Part shown: positions 35,890 through 48,609 of the stretch, piece after piece
Layout: each line of letters opens with the position of its first letter
How positions within the stretch are numbered: position 1 is the stretch's first letter
NCBI GenBank assembly: GCA_023653785.1
Contig: JAMKCH010084944.1
Span: 30,871-94,870, forward strand
Direction of reading: 5' to 3'
Length of the DNA stretch: 64,000 nucleotides
Source of the DNA: Ophioderma brevispina
Taxonomy: Eukaryota > Echinodermata > Ophiuroidea > Amphilepidida > Ophiodermatidae
Position numbers and translations under genes: made by a program
The notes under the pieces: model-generated
Told to the model about the DNA's origin: nothing
The model's database searches: none
What the model saw: only the letters and a program-made list of their open reading frames with translations

Positions 35890-38830
35890 AGAACGAGGGC
35901 TCCAGCAAATTAGGGCTATTTAAAAACTTAGTTCAGACTCCCTTTGTCATCTGGAATTGCAGAGGCATTGTTATTATCCAGCAGATTGAAAATATTTCAG
36001 GTGTTTACCACCACACCGAGATTTTTTAGCTTAAGCTATTTTTCATGATGTGGAACACAAATTACATGTCCTCTTTCAAGAATAAATAAAGTTAGAGGTT
36101 CTACTGTGTGGTCTAGCTCTGACCCTATATTTCATTATTTATTCGAAAGGGAAACGAAGGTGAACAAGTCATCAAGAATCATGAGTGTGAAGTTGGTTGG
36201 CAAACTGCGACCTAACAACTTTGTGCAGAACCAAACCCATAACTTACCGCGTAACCCCATTTCTATTCAATTTACCGCGTTATTAGCATAAATAGAAAAT
36301 CATTCATCTATATGAAATGCAAGTAAACCGGTGCCGAATAAACTTTTAAACTGAATAGAAAAGAGGTCCTACATTAACATGATTAAATTATGGCTCAGCT
36401 TGTACACACATGAAGGCATGGGTGTGTAAGCTGGTCATCATTTGTAATTTCTTCCCTCTATCAACAGCACCTCATTTTAGCCTATGAGCGTGCGCAGTGC
36501 TTAGTTCACACCGGGAGTTCACAAAGTTTGTACAGCCCGGAAATAGCTGCTATCTTCAATAGATCAAATGTGAAACCGCTATGTGTTTGCGGCCTGCCTA
36601 CTGACTATTACTGACCAGATACATAGCCGATCTATACACAGCAGCCGCCGGGGCCTGGTACGGTGAGATACAAGGTGATCCAACCCAAAGTGATATCTAG
36701 TAGAAACTGATTAAGAAACTGCATAGTTTGTCTAACTTTTGAACTTATGTTTTAGGCATGCAGGCCAAAAATCGTTTAAGGTCATCGTGGGGTAAAATTG
36801 TCAAAACAGTATGATTTTAATTAAACTCGTACATGTTGTATTGGCAACTCATATTATAACAAAAATGTTAATTCACACTATCTACATCTTCGAAATATTG
36901 ACCTTATAGGGAAGTGGCTTGTGACCTCCCATAGACTAGTAGAAACCTGCCATAATGAGCCCTATATATGAAAAAAAAATTACTTGAAGTATTTCAATAT
37001 ATTTTTTCAGTTTATACACAATGAGACGAACAATTTGATACACTTTTAAAATAAAATCGGAACATTCTGAGCCTAATAGTTAATATTCCATAAATCGCAG
37101 ATAGGGCAAAAATTGAATTATACCTTTTTATTTAATCCCTATGACATTACACAAACGTTGGTATACATTTTAACGCAATCGGAACATTTTAGAATTTGAC
37201 CCCTGTACAAACTTTACCCTCTTATTTCTCAAATAGCACGCGGGGATTCTTGGGGAATTTCGATAATGTTGCTCAGAATGTAGCGTCAGGAAACTATCCT
37301 AAAAAATTCAGCTTTTACCTATTTATTTCTTGGACTATTTTTGTAATGCGTATATAATATCCCGATAATGGTCTAGTTTTGGAAATTGTTTTGACGTTTG
37401 ATCGTGGCACCCATAGTCACAAATCCTGCATCTGTGATAGTCATGCTTTCACATAAGGTATAAGGCCACTAGCGGTTTCCCCCTTTATTTTCCAAACCAG
37501 TTGTCCAAACCACGCAAATAATGACTGATACGTAAATCCTGTTGCAATTGGAAAGCCACCCCAGTGACGCATATAACGACGCATCAATTAAATTTTTTCC
37601 AATAGACTGTAGAATAAGACTTAAAATATGTATATTTTGTTTATAAATATTAAATTTATCAATCTGTGTTCTTTATCGTCGATATAAGGCAAATTTTGTC
37701 ATGATCAAGCTGTCAAAAAGCTGTCTAACTCTAGTAGAGCTGTGCAATGTTTACAATAATATTTTAAAGTATCTGCGAATGAGCGTATTAAAAAAACGCA
37801 CCATATCATAGGGTTTCCTAGCCAAACTTTGTTCAATCGATTTAGTAAAACAAGCTTTCATTTTCGTGCGAAATTGAATGATATGTTACAATCTTATTTG
37901 AAATTAGTGAATTGGCTATCAATATCGCTCAATATATGCTTAATGTAATTTCGCTTAATGTGCAGCAGGTTTGATAACTGGTGCAATTAATTTCGCGTGG
38001 ATCGGAATTACGGCCCTGTTCCAAAATTAAATTTCATCAATCCGTTAACTAAAGTAAGAAATGTGCAATAGGGCCCTTGCACAGAGCTAAATTATGTTGA
38101 ATGGACTTTTTGTTTGCCCTCCAGATCAACCAAGCACGAGAGGAATACAATACACGCACCTGGTTCACCTGAACATTTCAGTTATTTCTGCAGGTGATTC
38201 TTTTTGTATTTTATGCATGCTTGGGTTGTTCTGGAGGCAGGTCTGGCCAAGATAACCTATTGACCTGCCATGCAAGCGCCTATACGTTTGTTTAATTCCA
38301 AATTAAATTTTAGCTTACTTAAAAACGCAATGATTAGTTTAAAAATGCAGTTTAATTTGTGACAATTTCAATTAATACGTTTCAGGAACCTGAACTTAAA
38401 GTCTAGATGCCTATCCTTGGGTCTTAATGTGGATATAAACGAAATGTTTTTGAAGATGATTACAAGTACTTGAAAATGATAACTATTTGAAGATCCAATT
38501 ATATATTCCCTTGTCGACCACTCCTCGTGGATAAAACAAACAAGTGAATGAAACACAAGATGCAAACAAAAGCAAAATCATAGTCTCAACCCAATTTTCA
38601 TCACCTTTTGTCATGTTCATATTGCCATGCCGAATAACTGTAGAAAAAATCTAAAAAAATTGAAAACTGAATAAACTTTAGTTATATATCAATTAATGAA
38701 GTTGAATAGGAAATCGTAATTTCATCGATCAACACTGAAACAGAAAATCGAATTCAAGGCGTATCGTAAGGTAATTGTTAAATCGAATGCCTATAAATAA
38801 GATTAAATTAACGGAAACGAAATTAAGGCT
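35890..38830. other. Spacer stretch without supportable genes
   Basis: No domain-bearing frame, RNA gene or inverted-repeat element could be read here. A short similarity (AAGGTCATCGTGGGG, 36779) to 7401 (AAGGTCATCATGGG) suggests a dispersed repeat remnant. Confidence 0.45.
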
Positions 38831-38837
38831 TTGTAAC

Positions 38838-39521
38838 ACCTGAGACGAGTATATCTAACAGAGGTCGGAAGCAAAGCTGTGATCCATTGTTAAAAGCTCG
38901 AGCGTATCGAACCTGGTTTGTTTCGGCTTGCAATGACTTGGCCGCACGGCTGCGCTGTGAGGGCCTTATTCTATGAGCTACTACAATCCTCGAAAAAATG
39001 TTGGAACACTTTGAGACCATTTTAGGAAAAGGTGACCCCCCCCCATCTCCTCCCCAAACAATTCAATGCAAACAATTGAACCGAGTCATTGTTGTCAACA
39101 CTTCGCCAGTGCCCCCCAACATTGATTGATGGGGGGTGTGGAAGAATTTGGTAAAAGGGAAGACCTCATGCTTCTAAGGAACACATGAACTTACCCAATT
39201 CGATCTCATTTGTGAACATGGTCAATGGTAAGAGTGCAATTTTTTTGCATCAATGTTTTTTTCCAAAATCCTTTTTTTCGATGTTGTAGGTATTCCGTGT
39301 AAATCGCGGCGGATCGCGATCGTGTCGGATCGGGGGGTGGGGGCCATTTTAAAAACCAATTTTTGGTGCTTCAATTCATGACCTAACAAGAAATTACTCG
39401 TTCTTAAGACCAGTTCACATTAACACTTTAAGCCGAAACAGATCAGGTTCGATACGCTCGAGCTTTTAACAATGGATCACAGCTTTACTTCCGATCTCTG
39501 GTAGATATACCCGTCTCAGGT
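38838..39521. mobile_element. 684-bp TIR element
   Basis: ACCTGAGACGAGTATATCTA (from 38838) and its inverted partner ending at 39521 begin arms of about 100 bp. Inside them, GATCCATTGTTAAAAGCTCG and AGCGTATCGAACCTG (38880-38913) are mirrored almost exactly by CAGGTTCGATACGCT and CGAGCTTTTAACAATGGATC (39446-39480). The interior has no gene and includes C-run/G-run sequence. No clear target duplication was seen (TTGTAAC on the left, AGCACGA on the right). Confidence 0.75.
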
Positions 39522-40149
39522 AGCACGAAAAAGAAATCAGTATTGGTGCTGCGTGTCTGAAATCGCGCGAAATTTAATGCGGATATTTTTTATTTGGCTG
39601 ATAGAGGTTTGAAATTGGCTAGGAAAACCTATATTTTGGTTATTCGTCGACGGTTACCATCAGGAATCTTTTTCGACTACAAAGCATCTGTTGACGAAGC
39701 TGTACACTGTTCTGGCGCATGCGCAGGTAATTCAGGCATCATCATTTTTTAGGCATTATCGCTGTGTATCCTCATACAGAATTAAACGTTTTTATGGGTG
39801 AAAATATATATTATAAAATATATAATATTTCCCATATGGGCTTTAGATGCTGTGGGCTTGCAGTAAACTAAGGTTTAGATTTGAAGATCGGACGATGTTC
39901 AAATATCGATAGCTTGGGCGTAATGCTTGCGCAGAAGTCAATTGCACTGCCCTCGCGAACAGGAAGCTCCTTGTCCAGGACGGGCTGTGTAGTGATTCAA
40001 TAATTTTGAGCAGCAGAATCATCAACTGCTATTGAAGAACGCAGACCGGGTCAGCGAGCAGGCAGGAGAGTCTCATTACCATGACCAGGAGCTTGAAGCA
40101 GATTACAGGAGATGATACTCCCGTCAAAATCAATGCAGAGGTTAGAGCA

Positions 40150-41030
40150 GCAGCCCAGAAGGTTTTGATCAAACGAACGAGATACCAATATCTGAACACA
40201 GGAAAATTCAGAGAAAATACAACTTTTGCAAATATGAATGTCTGCCGGAGACCCACTGCTGCATGTGGCCCCAGGAGAGGGGTAAAGTTACTATAGGGGT
40301 CAAATGATCGAACTGCTCTAAATCTAATGCAATGCAGCTCAAATTATTCCTTAGGTAACTAGGAGTAAAACAAGTCAATGGGCCACACAAGATATTTGGG
40401 GAATAGGCTAAAGTCATTTTGTTTTATATTCATGAAGTTCACCTTTTGCAATACCTAGATTTCTTTGGAAAAAATATTTTAAAAAATGTTTAATGATACT
40501 GATTCCAAAATATGAAATGCTTTTGCACTTTCGGCATCGTCTTCTTGTTTTAATGGGAGGGGTAAAACATTCCATGTAGGACTCCATGGGATGGGGACAT
40601 TATACCCCTCCCTATTAAAGGGAACAAACCCTATGCAATATTAAAAAGCATATTTTGAATCAGTACATTAAATACATTTTTTTATAATTTTTAAAAAGAA
40701 ATCTGGATATTGCAAACATTGACCTTTCTTGAATAAACAAATGACCTTTAGCCTATTTTCCCAAATATCTTGGAAAGGAGGCACCACACGCATGTGACCC
40801 AATTGACTTTTTTACTCCTGGTTACCCAAGGAATAGTTTGAGATATATTTCATTAGATTTAAAGCAGTTCAAACATTTGACCCCATAGTAACATTACCCC
40901 TCTCCCAGGGCCACACGCAGCAACGGGTCTCCGGCAGACATTCATATTTGCAAAAGTTATATTTTTCTCTGAATTTTCCAGTATTCAGATATTGGTATCT
41001 CGTTCGTTTGATCAAAACCTTCTGGGCTGC
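40150..41030. mobile_element. 881-bp TIR element with about 290-bp arms
   Basis: GCAGCCCAGAAGGTTTTGAT (from 40150) is exactly mirrored by the sequence ending at 41030. The outer roughly 110 bp of the arms are near identical, including ACGAGATACCAATATCTGAA and ATGAATGTCTGCCGGAGACC. Similarity then falls toward the centre but persists to about 40440 and 40730. The plus-strand frame running in from the left flank (40081-40296) and the frame at 40948-41241 are largely products of the arms. No transposase is present. High outer-arm identity suggests a younger insertion than the other foldbacks. Confidence 0.8.
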
Positions 41031-41039
41031 CGGTCTAGG

Positions 41040-43270
41040 TGTTCGGAATGACCAGGCCATCGATGACATCCGGGATGTTAACGGCTCTTGGCAGTTTCGT
41101 CAAGCGGAATGTACTCGCATTGATTTTCGCCATTACACTCATATTCAGCCACTGACCCACCCTAATCAAATCAAGCAAACGAGGAGTCAAATTGAGATAC
41201 TCAAAAAGTTAGTCAAAGTAATGAAATTAAATCGCACATGATATTATCAGTTCTAAGACTATTTGATTAATAAATCCGGTAAAGTACAAGTATATGTATG
41301 GATTTGATCGAATGCATTTCATTTTGTACACGCAGTGGAAGCCTGGCTTTAGAATTGTTCACACTTACCGGGAAATCGACGGCTTGTCACTTTAAATTAC
41401 CATAATACACTTGTCTTTCCGCTTTGCCCGACGGATATCCATCTAATGGTATAAATCCATTCAGTTCATCCCCCTTTCGTTTCTTTCGTTTTATTCTGAA
41501 TGGTTTGCTGAATAATACACCCTAAAAGCATTCAAGCTCTAGGGAAAACGGTAAAAAAGGAATGATTTTCTGTTTTCTTTGTGTAAACTGACATATTCGG
41601 AAAGGTTATCGTACATGAATGCTGTCATTGCTTCGGGAGAACGTAAAATGAAAGTCGCTAATCTAGTTTTCGATACAGTGGATTTTGCCACAAACAGTTA
41701 TACCCTAGGGTATTTTCATTTTGCCACACATAGGAGATTGTCATTGAGAGTGCAGTGCACTTGATGTAATGGGTTTCGTATCAGCAGATATGAAAAACTG
41801 TTATAGAGATTATTTTGTATGTAATGAAATAAAATGCTACAACTTGAGCTAAGCAAGTGTTAGTCTCTTTTAAAGTTTGAATATCAAGAACCGTATCGAA
41901 ACAAATAATAAAGAGCGCTCCCAGTTTTCAAAATATTTAAAGAATTTTGCACACTTGTGTTGGTCTCTAGTAAACTATTCATGTGTACGGTAATTCTTAA
42001 AATTGTGTGTTTGTCAAAATCGTGTGTTTTGTTATTAGACTCGAGGATCCTTACTTCTATTTCTATCTGACTGTTTATAATTAATACATTGGAAAAAGAT
42101 ACGTTGCTGACCCCATTAAAATACCCGTCAGCTTTTTAAAGGCAAACAAAACATGACACCTGGCTTGTAAGAACATTTTATTCACAGCAATTTTGTTGGT
42201 TTACCGTATTCGATTTCTGACTCGTTTTCTACAATGTGCTCTCAACATCAAATGACAAGTGATAGAGGCACGATGAATACACGCACAAACAAACCTCTCT
42301 ATTGAAGCCTGTATAGAAGAATCTAGTGACAAGTCAACGACGCTAGTCACCGACGGCAATTCGCGCATGTGTAGTACATTCCTGACTGACCTAAGTTCAA
42401 ATATACCGCGTTGCAATATACACACAACCGAATCTGTGTGTACATTGTACGTGTCATGCAAACCAGCTGGACAGTGCCACAAACACGGTTCCGCGCATAT
42501 AATTATGACAGCAATCAATACCCCCATTGCATTTCCCAATTCAAACTTGGTTCCACTGAAGGAAAATAGCCATGCATATTTGCTATGTCGCCTTAGTAAA
42601 AGTAAATGTCACCTTGCAATGATGACACTGTGGGTCCAGGAATGATCTAAGTAATGCCGACACAGATAGTACATCTCACTAGTCACATTATATCGCTCAT
42701 AATCTACGATTATTAGGAGTACTTTTTCAACCCTCAATTTCCGGGATTGACTCATGGCGCAACGTTGCTAACACAAAAACAACACCAACACTCACGAACG
42801 GAAAGTCTTATTTAAATTCTGTTTTCAGCTTCCGATAGCCGAGACCATACCAGATTTTCCCATTATCATTGCGCATATAATTTTGACCACCTGAGGTCTC
42901 TCGAACGTCATGAACACGCAATTCAGAATTTCCGAAATCTCCCCAAGCTGTATCACAAATATTACGTCACCATTCAGTTATGAGAGTAATGAGCGGCGCT
43001 CTTCATTTGTAATTGTATACGAAGAAGACTGTTCGTGACACGCGTTTAGGTTTTCTTGTGTTTTGTCTCTACAATAGTTAGATATATAATGTGTTCAATC
43101 AAGTATAGGATAGGCTATACTTCTTGTTAATGTTAATGTTTGACTGGATTATTTATTTTGGATGGAGTAAATCTCTGAATTATAAAATATTTTTTGAAAG
43201 GGTATAAATACAAGTAAAAAGAAGCATGATTTAACAGAATTGCGGGAGAAGTTAACGGGAAACTTATTGG
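41040..43270. other. Spacer stretch without supportable genes
   Basis: Open frames are short. The minus-strand frame 42201-42539 (hydrophobic start MGVLIAVIIICAEPCLW) could mimic a signal peptide, but no splice context or family match supports a gene. Nothing else was recognised. Confidence 0.45.
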
Positions 43271-43278
43271 CTGGTATT

Positions 43279-43534
43279 CTGAAAGGGAGACTAACTTTAG
43301 ACCTGGGTTTAAACCAGGGTTAGTCCTACAAGAGGAGACTTTTTTCTTTCAAAATACTGTGAAAGTTAAATTAACGGGTTTGAAAATTCCTCAAGGATGG
43401 GCCATTCCAGCCCATCCATGAGGAATTTTCTCACCCATTACAGCACACTTTTAGAGAATGTTGTAAGAAAAAAGTCCACTCATGTAGGACTAACCCTGGT
43501 TTAAATCCAGGTCTAAAATTCGTCTCCCTTTCAG
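43279..43534. mobile_element. 256-bp fully palindromic MITE
   Basis: CTGAAAGGGAGAC (43279) and GTCTCCCTTTCAG (to 43534) open arms of about 72 bp. They include GACCTGGGTTTAAACCAGGG and TTAGTCCTACA, mirrored at 43463-43520. The remaining centre also folds (GAAAATTCCTCAAGGATGGG against CCCATCCATGAGGAATTTTC), so the whole element is one long hairpin. It lies about 20 bp left of the point where duplication copy 2 begins. Confidence 0.85.
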
Positions 43535-46476
43535 GCGAAGATCTGTAAGGGAGACTGGCATCTGATACATTCAATCCACTTGAGGCCGAAGTTGAGGTGT
43601 AACCCAACCGCCACCGACCATGTTGTCATTTACACAGTTCATTGATAAATATATGTCGTTCTCTGTCTCGTGGAGGTCTTTGACACCATGTCATTGCTTT
43701 TTCCTTTCTTGCCGTTTTTCTTTGTGGCCATAGATGAATTTGGTCTCCTCATCTAAAGAATACTTCATGATGTGGTACTTCACCAAGTGCATGCTCTTGA
43801 TATATAGGTAGTGGGCGTCCCTTATTATCTCTCTTTCTGTAGACGGTTAGTACATCTGGGTAGACCAGCACAGAGCCTATCTATCTAGCGCCGCAGCCGA
43901 GATGCTGTTCAGCATGTAGCGCCAAATGTCCCTTTCCATCATTAAGTTTGGGATGTCAGATGGATCCTACTGGATGTCTCGAGCAAACACGTCAATGTAG
44001 TTAAAGCGGCACTGGCACATTTTCACAAAGTATGAAATTTCTTCAATTTGCTCTCAAATGATAGTATAGGCCATTGGAAGAATAGAGATAAATTTTACAC
44101 ATAAGAATAACATACTCAAAAACAGATAGGGACGTTATTAAGAGGTTAAAGACACATTTTAGGCTAACTTTTAAGTTTTCCATAACTGTAATCAACAAAT
44201 GTGTATATTACATGAACATCATAGACTCATACTCATTGATAATAAAACCACAACGGTCACAGACCGGTCAAACAGGATGCATGGCGTTTGGAAACAGCAA
44301 TACGTTTGCCGTTTTCTTGTGTTTTAAACGTCATTTCCGTCGTCCTGCTGAATGTCACGGGCCCAAATTAACTTATACATCGTTCGTTCTACCCATAGGG
44401 ACGCTGATTTTGTTTAATCATTTCAGGTGACGCCTAATGGTATATAAAAACTTTGCAACCATTTAGCAGCCAAATATTGCCACTCGTCATTTTATTAGTT
44501 TTAAATTATTCTAGGAATATTATTTTCATGTCAGCTTTTCGCATAATAATAATAACATTGGATGTTTTTTACCAAGCAATCCAATATTACATACACTTTC
44601 TTCGATTAAGTGGCTTATTTGTCTTCCGTCAGCCTAGCAGATATTCCAAAACACTGATAAATGTAATCCATTCAAAGTAAACAAAATTTGGCTAAAATAA
44701 ACAACTCTTTATTGTTACATGCCCTCTGAAGTTATTTTCTCTATTTCGCATATGTATTACCAAGGCACTGCAGTCACATCAACACGAAACACGGTCTTTG
44801 GCAAATACATGCCGTAAATCCATTTATGCATGATGAAAGGATCATATACCATCGAGTGAAGGTATGGCTACAGTCTTGTGGGCAATGATTTTATTTTAAA
44901 TATTCTAATGAACAATATGCGACCATTCAACGCGACGCCGGCGGCGGCTGAACTTTTTTCAAAGCGGAGAGGCCAAATTGCTTCTGGCACCCAGCGGTGT
45001 AGGATTATTTCGAAAATTGGACCAAATTTACAAGATTTTATTCCAAAAATGGAGGACCAGGCCATCCACTTCCAAAAGTAGAGGGCCTTTGGCCCGTGTG
45101 TTCCCCGGTTCCACCCGTCGCTGCTGCTATCCCCAACCATCACTTCCCTCATACACACTATTATTCTGAGTGTCATCTGAGCAGTGATGCGTACATATCA
45201 ATAAATGTTCAGATCCTTTTGGACAATACTGATTGGTTTTAGATTCCACGTATATTGTGTGATATATATTTCATATGCATGTAATGTATTCAATGCTTCA
45301 ATTGCCACATATTTTATGGTTTTAATGCCAATGGGCCGTATAATATTCTAACGACCTTCAGCCGCATTTTGTTGCACTATATCTTTTTTCTTATTGGTAT
45401 TTAAAAGCATTGACGTTGCGTGTCGTGAGGACGGCCCATAATGCAGCTGCATTGTCCGCCGTGTTCCAGCTGTTTTTCTACCGGCATAATACCGGCCATT
45501 TCTCCTTGGGGAGAAAAATGAGTACGTTGTTTTTCCTGATTTAGCATTTCGATTGATACGTCCCATGTAACCCTAAGCCAGAGACAGTTACGATTAGGGG
45601 ACCACGGTCTAATTACAGGGGCGAAGTGAGTCTTAACGCTAACAAATCCGTATGGAACGATGTGGATGTTTGTTTTTAATTTTGCGACAAAACGTTTTCG
45701 GGTCAGCATCACCCACGATGGCTGATGAACGCCTTACCTGATGATAGATCAATGAAAAATTAAAGAAGGTGCATCTAGGTCCCATATTATCATCTGGCAA
45801 ATGTGTCAGGAACGCTAAACTCGTGACATTAGTGTGTTTTTACACGATTTTCAAGTTTGTCAAAAGGTTGAAAATATAATATTTTCCGTCTGTTACTTGC
45901 GTCAATAATAGGAAAGGTGTTGTTTTACAATTTGTTAACCATATTTGTCCAAATATTATAGGCAATCCAAAGAAGATGTTACATAAAAAGAATTTTTACC
46001 CACCCCAATAGGTTCATGCCAGTTAATTATGCATATACAAGTTGCTGAAATGTACAATAAATGCACGCAATCGTCCCTTGAAAGAATGGCTACCTCATAC
46101 GCGATTGCCACTTTAAACGTACACTTCCAAATTCCCATAGCTGATTTCTGAGATTGAGTTTTAATGGGCTGCCTGGAGGCAACAAGTCAAGTATGGTCAA
46201 GAGAATTGTGTCTTTGTCTTTGTAAGCGGTCTGCTCTACAAGTTAAGTGATGCGAAGTGAGCGAGAGATATCAAATTTAGTTTAATTATAAACACGTTGT
46301 AAAATGAACATTGCGCTGTCTTGTGGTAAAAGTTAAACCTCATATTTGTAGGGAAATAAAATTCTTAAGCCAGCAACGTTTCGAAAGAATTGAGGTTTTT
46401 ACAATCCGTTTAAGTAAGTTTCTGTCTTAGTATTATACCCGTAAATGCGCATACCAAAACGGGATGGTACCGGGAA

Positions 46477-46477
<1 letters not shown>

Positions 46478-46517
<40 letters not shown>
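46478..46517 (+). repeat. (TA)n microsatellite unique to copy 2
   Basis: A pure AT dinucleotide run follows GGGAAGT. Copy 1 has CAGGATACTCTTCTCTGATA at the same place (about 3879-3900), with only a single ATAT. It expanded after the duplication. Confidence 0.9.
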
Positions 46518-46519
<2 letters not shown>

Positions 46520-46522
<3 letters not shown>

Positions 46523-47020
46523 ATCGTTTGCTTGATCTTCTTCTATTGTATGCTACAAACGAGAAAGGTCTAGATCTCAAGATTGTGATTCAACAGCCAA
46601 TTCCTTGTGGAGTCATGAACCTCAGCCAGTGCACACCATGTGGAGGATGGGGGAGGCGGCATGCATTGATGATATGGTCTACGGTCTGTTCAGCCTCTCT
46701 CCACACTCACAAATTGGATTCCGGGCAAGACCCCATAGGTCCATGATGTGTTTGAAGCGGCCCACTCCTGTGCGCAAGCTTGCCTTCGAAGAGCAGATCC
46801 TGACAGGATTTCACTGCTCTGTTATGTAATTCTTCAGAGGTGAGCTTGACAGTTTTCATCCCCGCTTCCATTCATTGGCATTCCAGTGTGATGTTGTCTC
46901 CTTGGTTCGTGAATATTGGATCAAACCGTATGCCTCTCGGGCGAAAGGGTGCCTTGACGTTAAACGAGGTGTACGGGTATCTCGTGATGGTATCATGATG
47001 TAGGTGGTTTAGATCCAGTG
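46520..47020 (-). pseudogene. Non-LTR retrotransposon C-terminal fragment, antisense, copy 2
   Basis: Paralog of 3900-4440 with about 40 extra bases near 46755-46790 (GTTTGAAGCGGCCCACTCC) that are missing from copy 1. The extra bases appear to be original LINE sequence. The minus strand again encodes the Cys/His C-terminal region, interrupted. It is shared by both copies and therefore older than the duplication. Confidence 0.7.
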
Positions 47021-47244
47021 CTCGTCGAGTAAGAGTCATGAAGTGAGATTTCCCCTAGGTCATCTGGTAGAATTCCTGCAAGAACTTGGACTTGGTCTAT
47101 GGGAATAAAAGCGAACAAGAAAAGGTGCAATGTTTTTTCCTGATTTTTTTTGCCGATGTTGTTCAATAGCAAAGGTTTGAGCCATGGAGTGAGATTTCCA
47201 CCTCAGGTCAGCTGGTGGATTCCTGCACAAACCCTAACACCTAA

Positions 47245-47405
47245 CCTGACCAATGACCCTTCGGAATAATGAACCTTATGTTCAATTCGGACTAAAGACC
47301 CTTCGGACCAATGAACCGTATGCTCAACTCCGAATAGTGACCCTTGGGAATAACGAACCGTATGCTCAATTCGGACTAATAACCCTTCGCATTATCGACC
47401 ATTCG
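47245..47405 (+). repeat. 42-bp tandem repeat, copy 2 (about 3.7 units)
   Basis: It is the same array as 4645-4790 with one additional unit. In one plus-strand frame each unit reads as a 14-residue repeat around LRNNEPYVQFG, but the frame is short and this is a by-product of the 42-bp period being a multiple of three. Confidence 0.8.
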
Positions 47406-48609
47406 GACCAGCGAGCAGACCACACGAGTTCTACATGACGTTTGCGTCACAAGTGCATTGTAACACATTGCGGTATCTAAGCCTAATCATTAAGTTTTCT
47501 TTGGCCTCATTATAAATCTCCGGTATACTGTAAAACTAATACGGTCATGTTTGTTGTGAAAAAATATACTCTTCCCAGTTCCTAGTCTATCGTTTCAGCG
47601 CTAATTGGAGGAAAGCTATATTCTGTTCAAAACGAGCCCGTGTCACTTTAAACGTCGATTCAAATCAAACAGCAAACAGCGATTGCTTATTTGTGGGTAT
47701 AGATCTACGCTTGAAGCCAGTCAATGTTTCAATTTCCTGTGTAGTCTCTAGCGTGCTCTAGAGACCTGTGGTACGAGAAAAACCACTTCCGGGCACAAAA
47801 TGGATTGATGCTGTCTTGCTGCTGGCGTTGTATCCGTTGTGAAGAATATTTTGTGTGCAAAAGGTTCTGCGTAGCAAGCAGTGTTGTGAGTTTTATAGGC
47901 TAACAATAGATGTACAATAGAATATAAGAATTACAAATCTCACAAACCGATCTTCTAGACAAAGATGGGTTAAAAGAAAACACAGTGCCCAACCAAAATA
48001 TTATACACCACATGCAAGTATGTTTTAGAAACTTATATGGCTAAAGCTGAACTACTACTTAACAACCAAAAACATTTGTAGAACTCCGCCATGCAACAGC
48101 ATCATCTTACTAATGAGTTGTCTATGACGATGAGCCCTGTCAAGTGTATGGTTACAGTACCCCGTGCCATGGCATGCTTTCAACGCCCTAGTTTTCCTAG
48201 TTTTCAGCCGTAACACAGTTGTCTATTTTTAGCCGCACAAACTCTGGCCTTTTAAAAGACTTTTAATGCCCGGTGATGATGCGGCTCTATTTCCTGGTTT
48301 TAAAGGGAGGAAAATGGTCACTTAGTTAAAACAGCTATTCAGAATATACTCCTCTTTAGAAAATATATAGATAACTAAGCTTATTACGTCGGATAACCAA
48401 AAAATCACAGATGGGCTTAAATGCAACATTTCTTCAGGATGTCAAATAACGCCATCAATTGTGGTCGAAGTTGAGTTTTTGCATCATAGAATATTGTTGA
48501 CGTCATGACATGGTACTTTAACCTAAACCTAGCAAGCTTTAATGTCCGTTGTCCAATACGTGTGGCACGTAACAGCCTGAAACCCATTTAGAAATGTCGT
48601 TCGTTTTAT

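Noticed and set aside
40029..41241. Frames such as RAAAQKVLIKRTRYQYLNTG at both ends of 40150-41030
   Set aside because: The repeated peptide arises because the two frames read the inverted arms of a TIR element; it is not a duplicated exon.
42201..42539. Minus-strand frame with a hydrophobic start resembling a signal peptide
   Set aside because: The frame's first start is not ATG; the hydrophobic run is short and no secreted-protein family is recognisable.
47253..47438. Repetitive peptide with a 14-residue period
   Set aside because: By-product of a 42-bp minisatellite; the copy-1 array is not open in the same frame.
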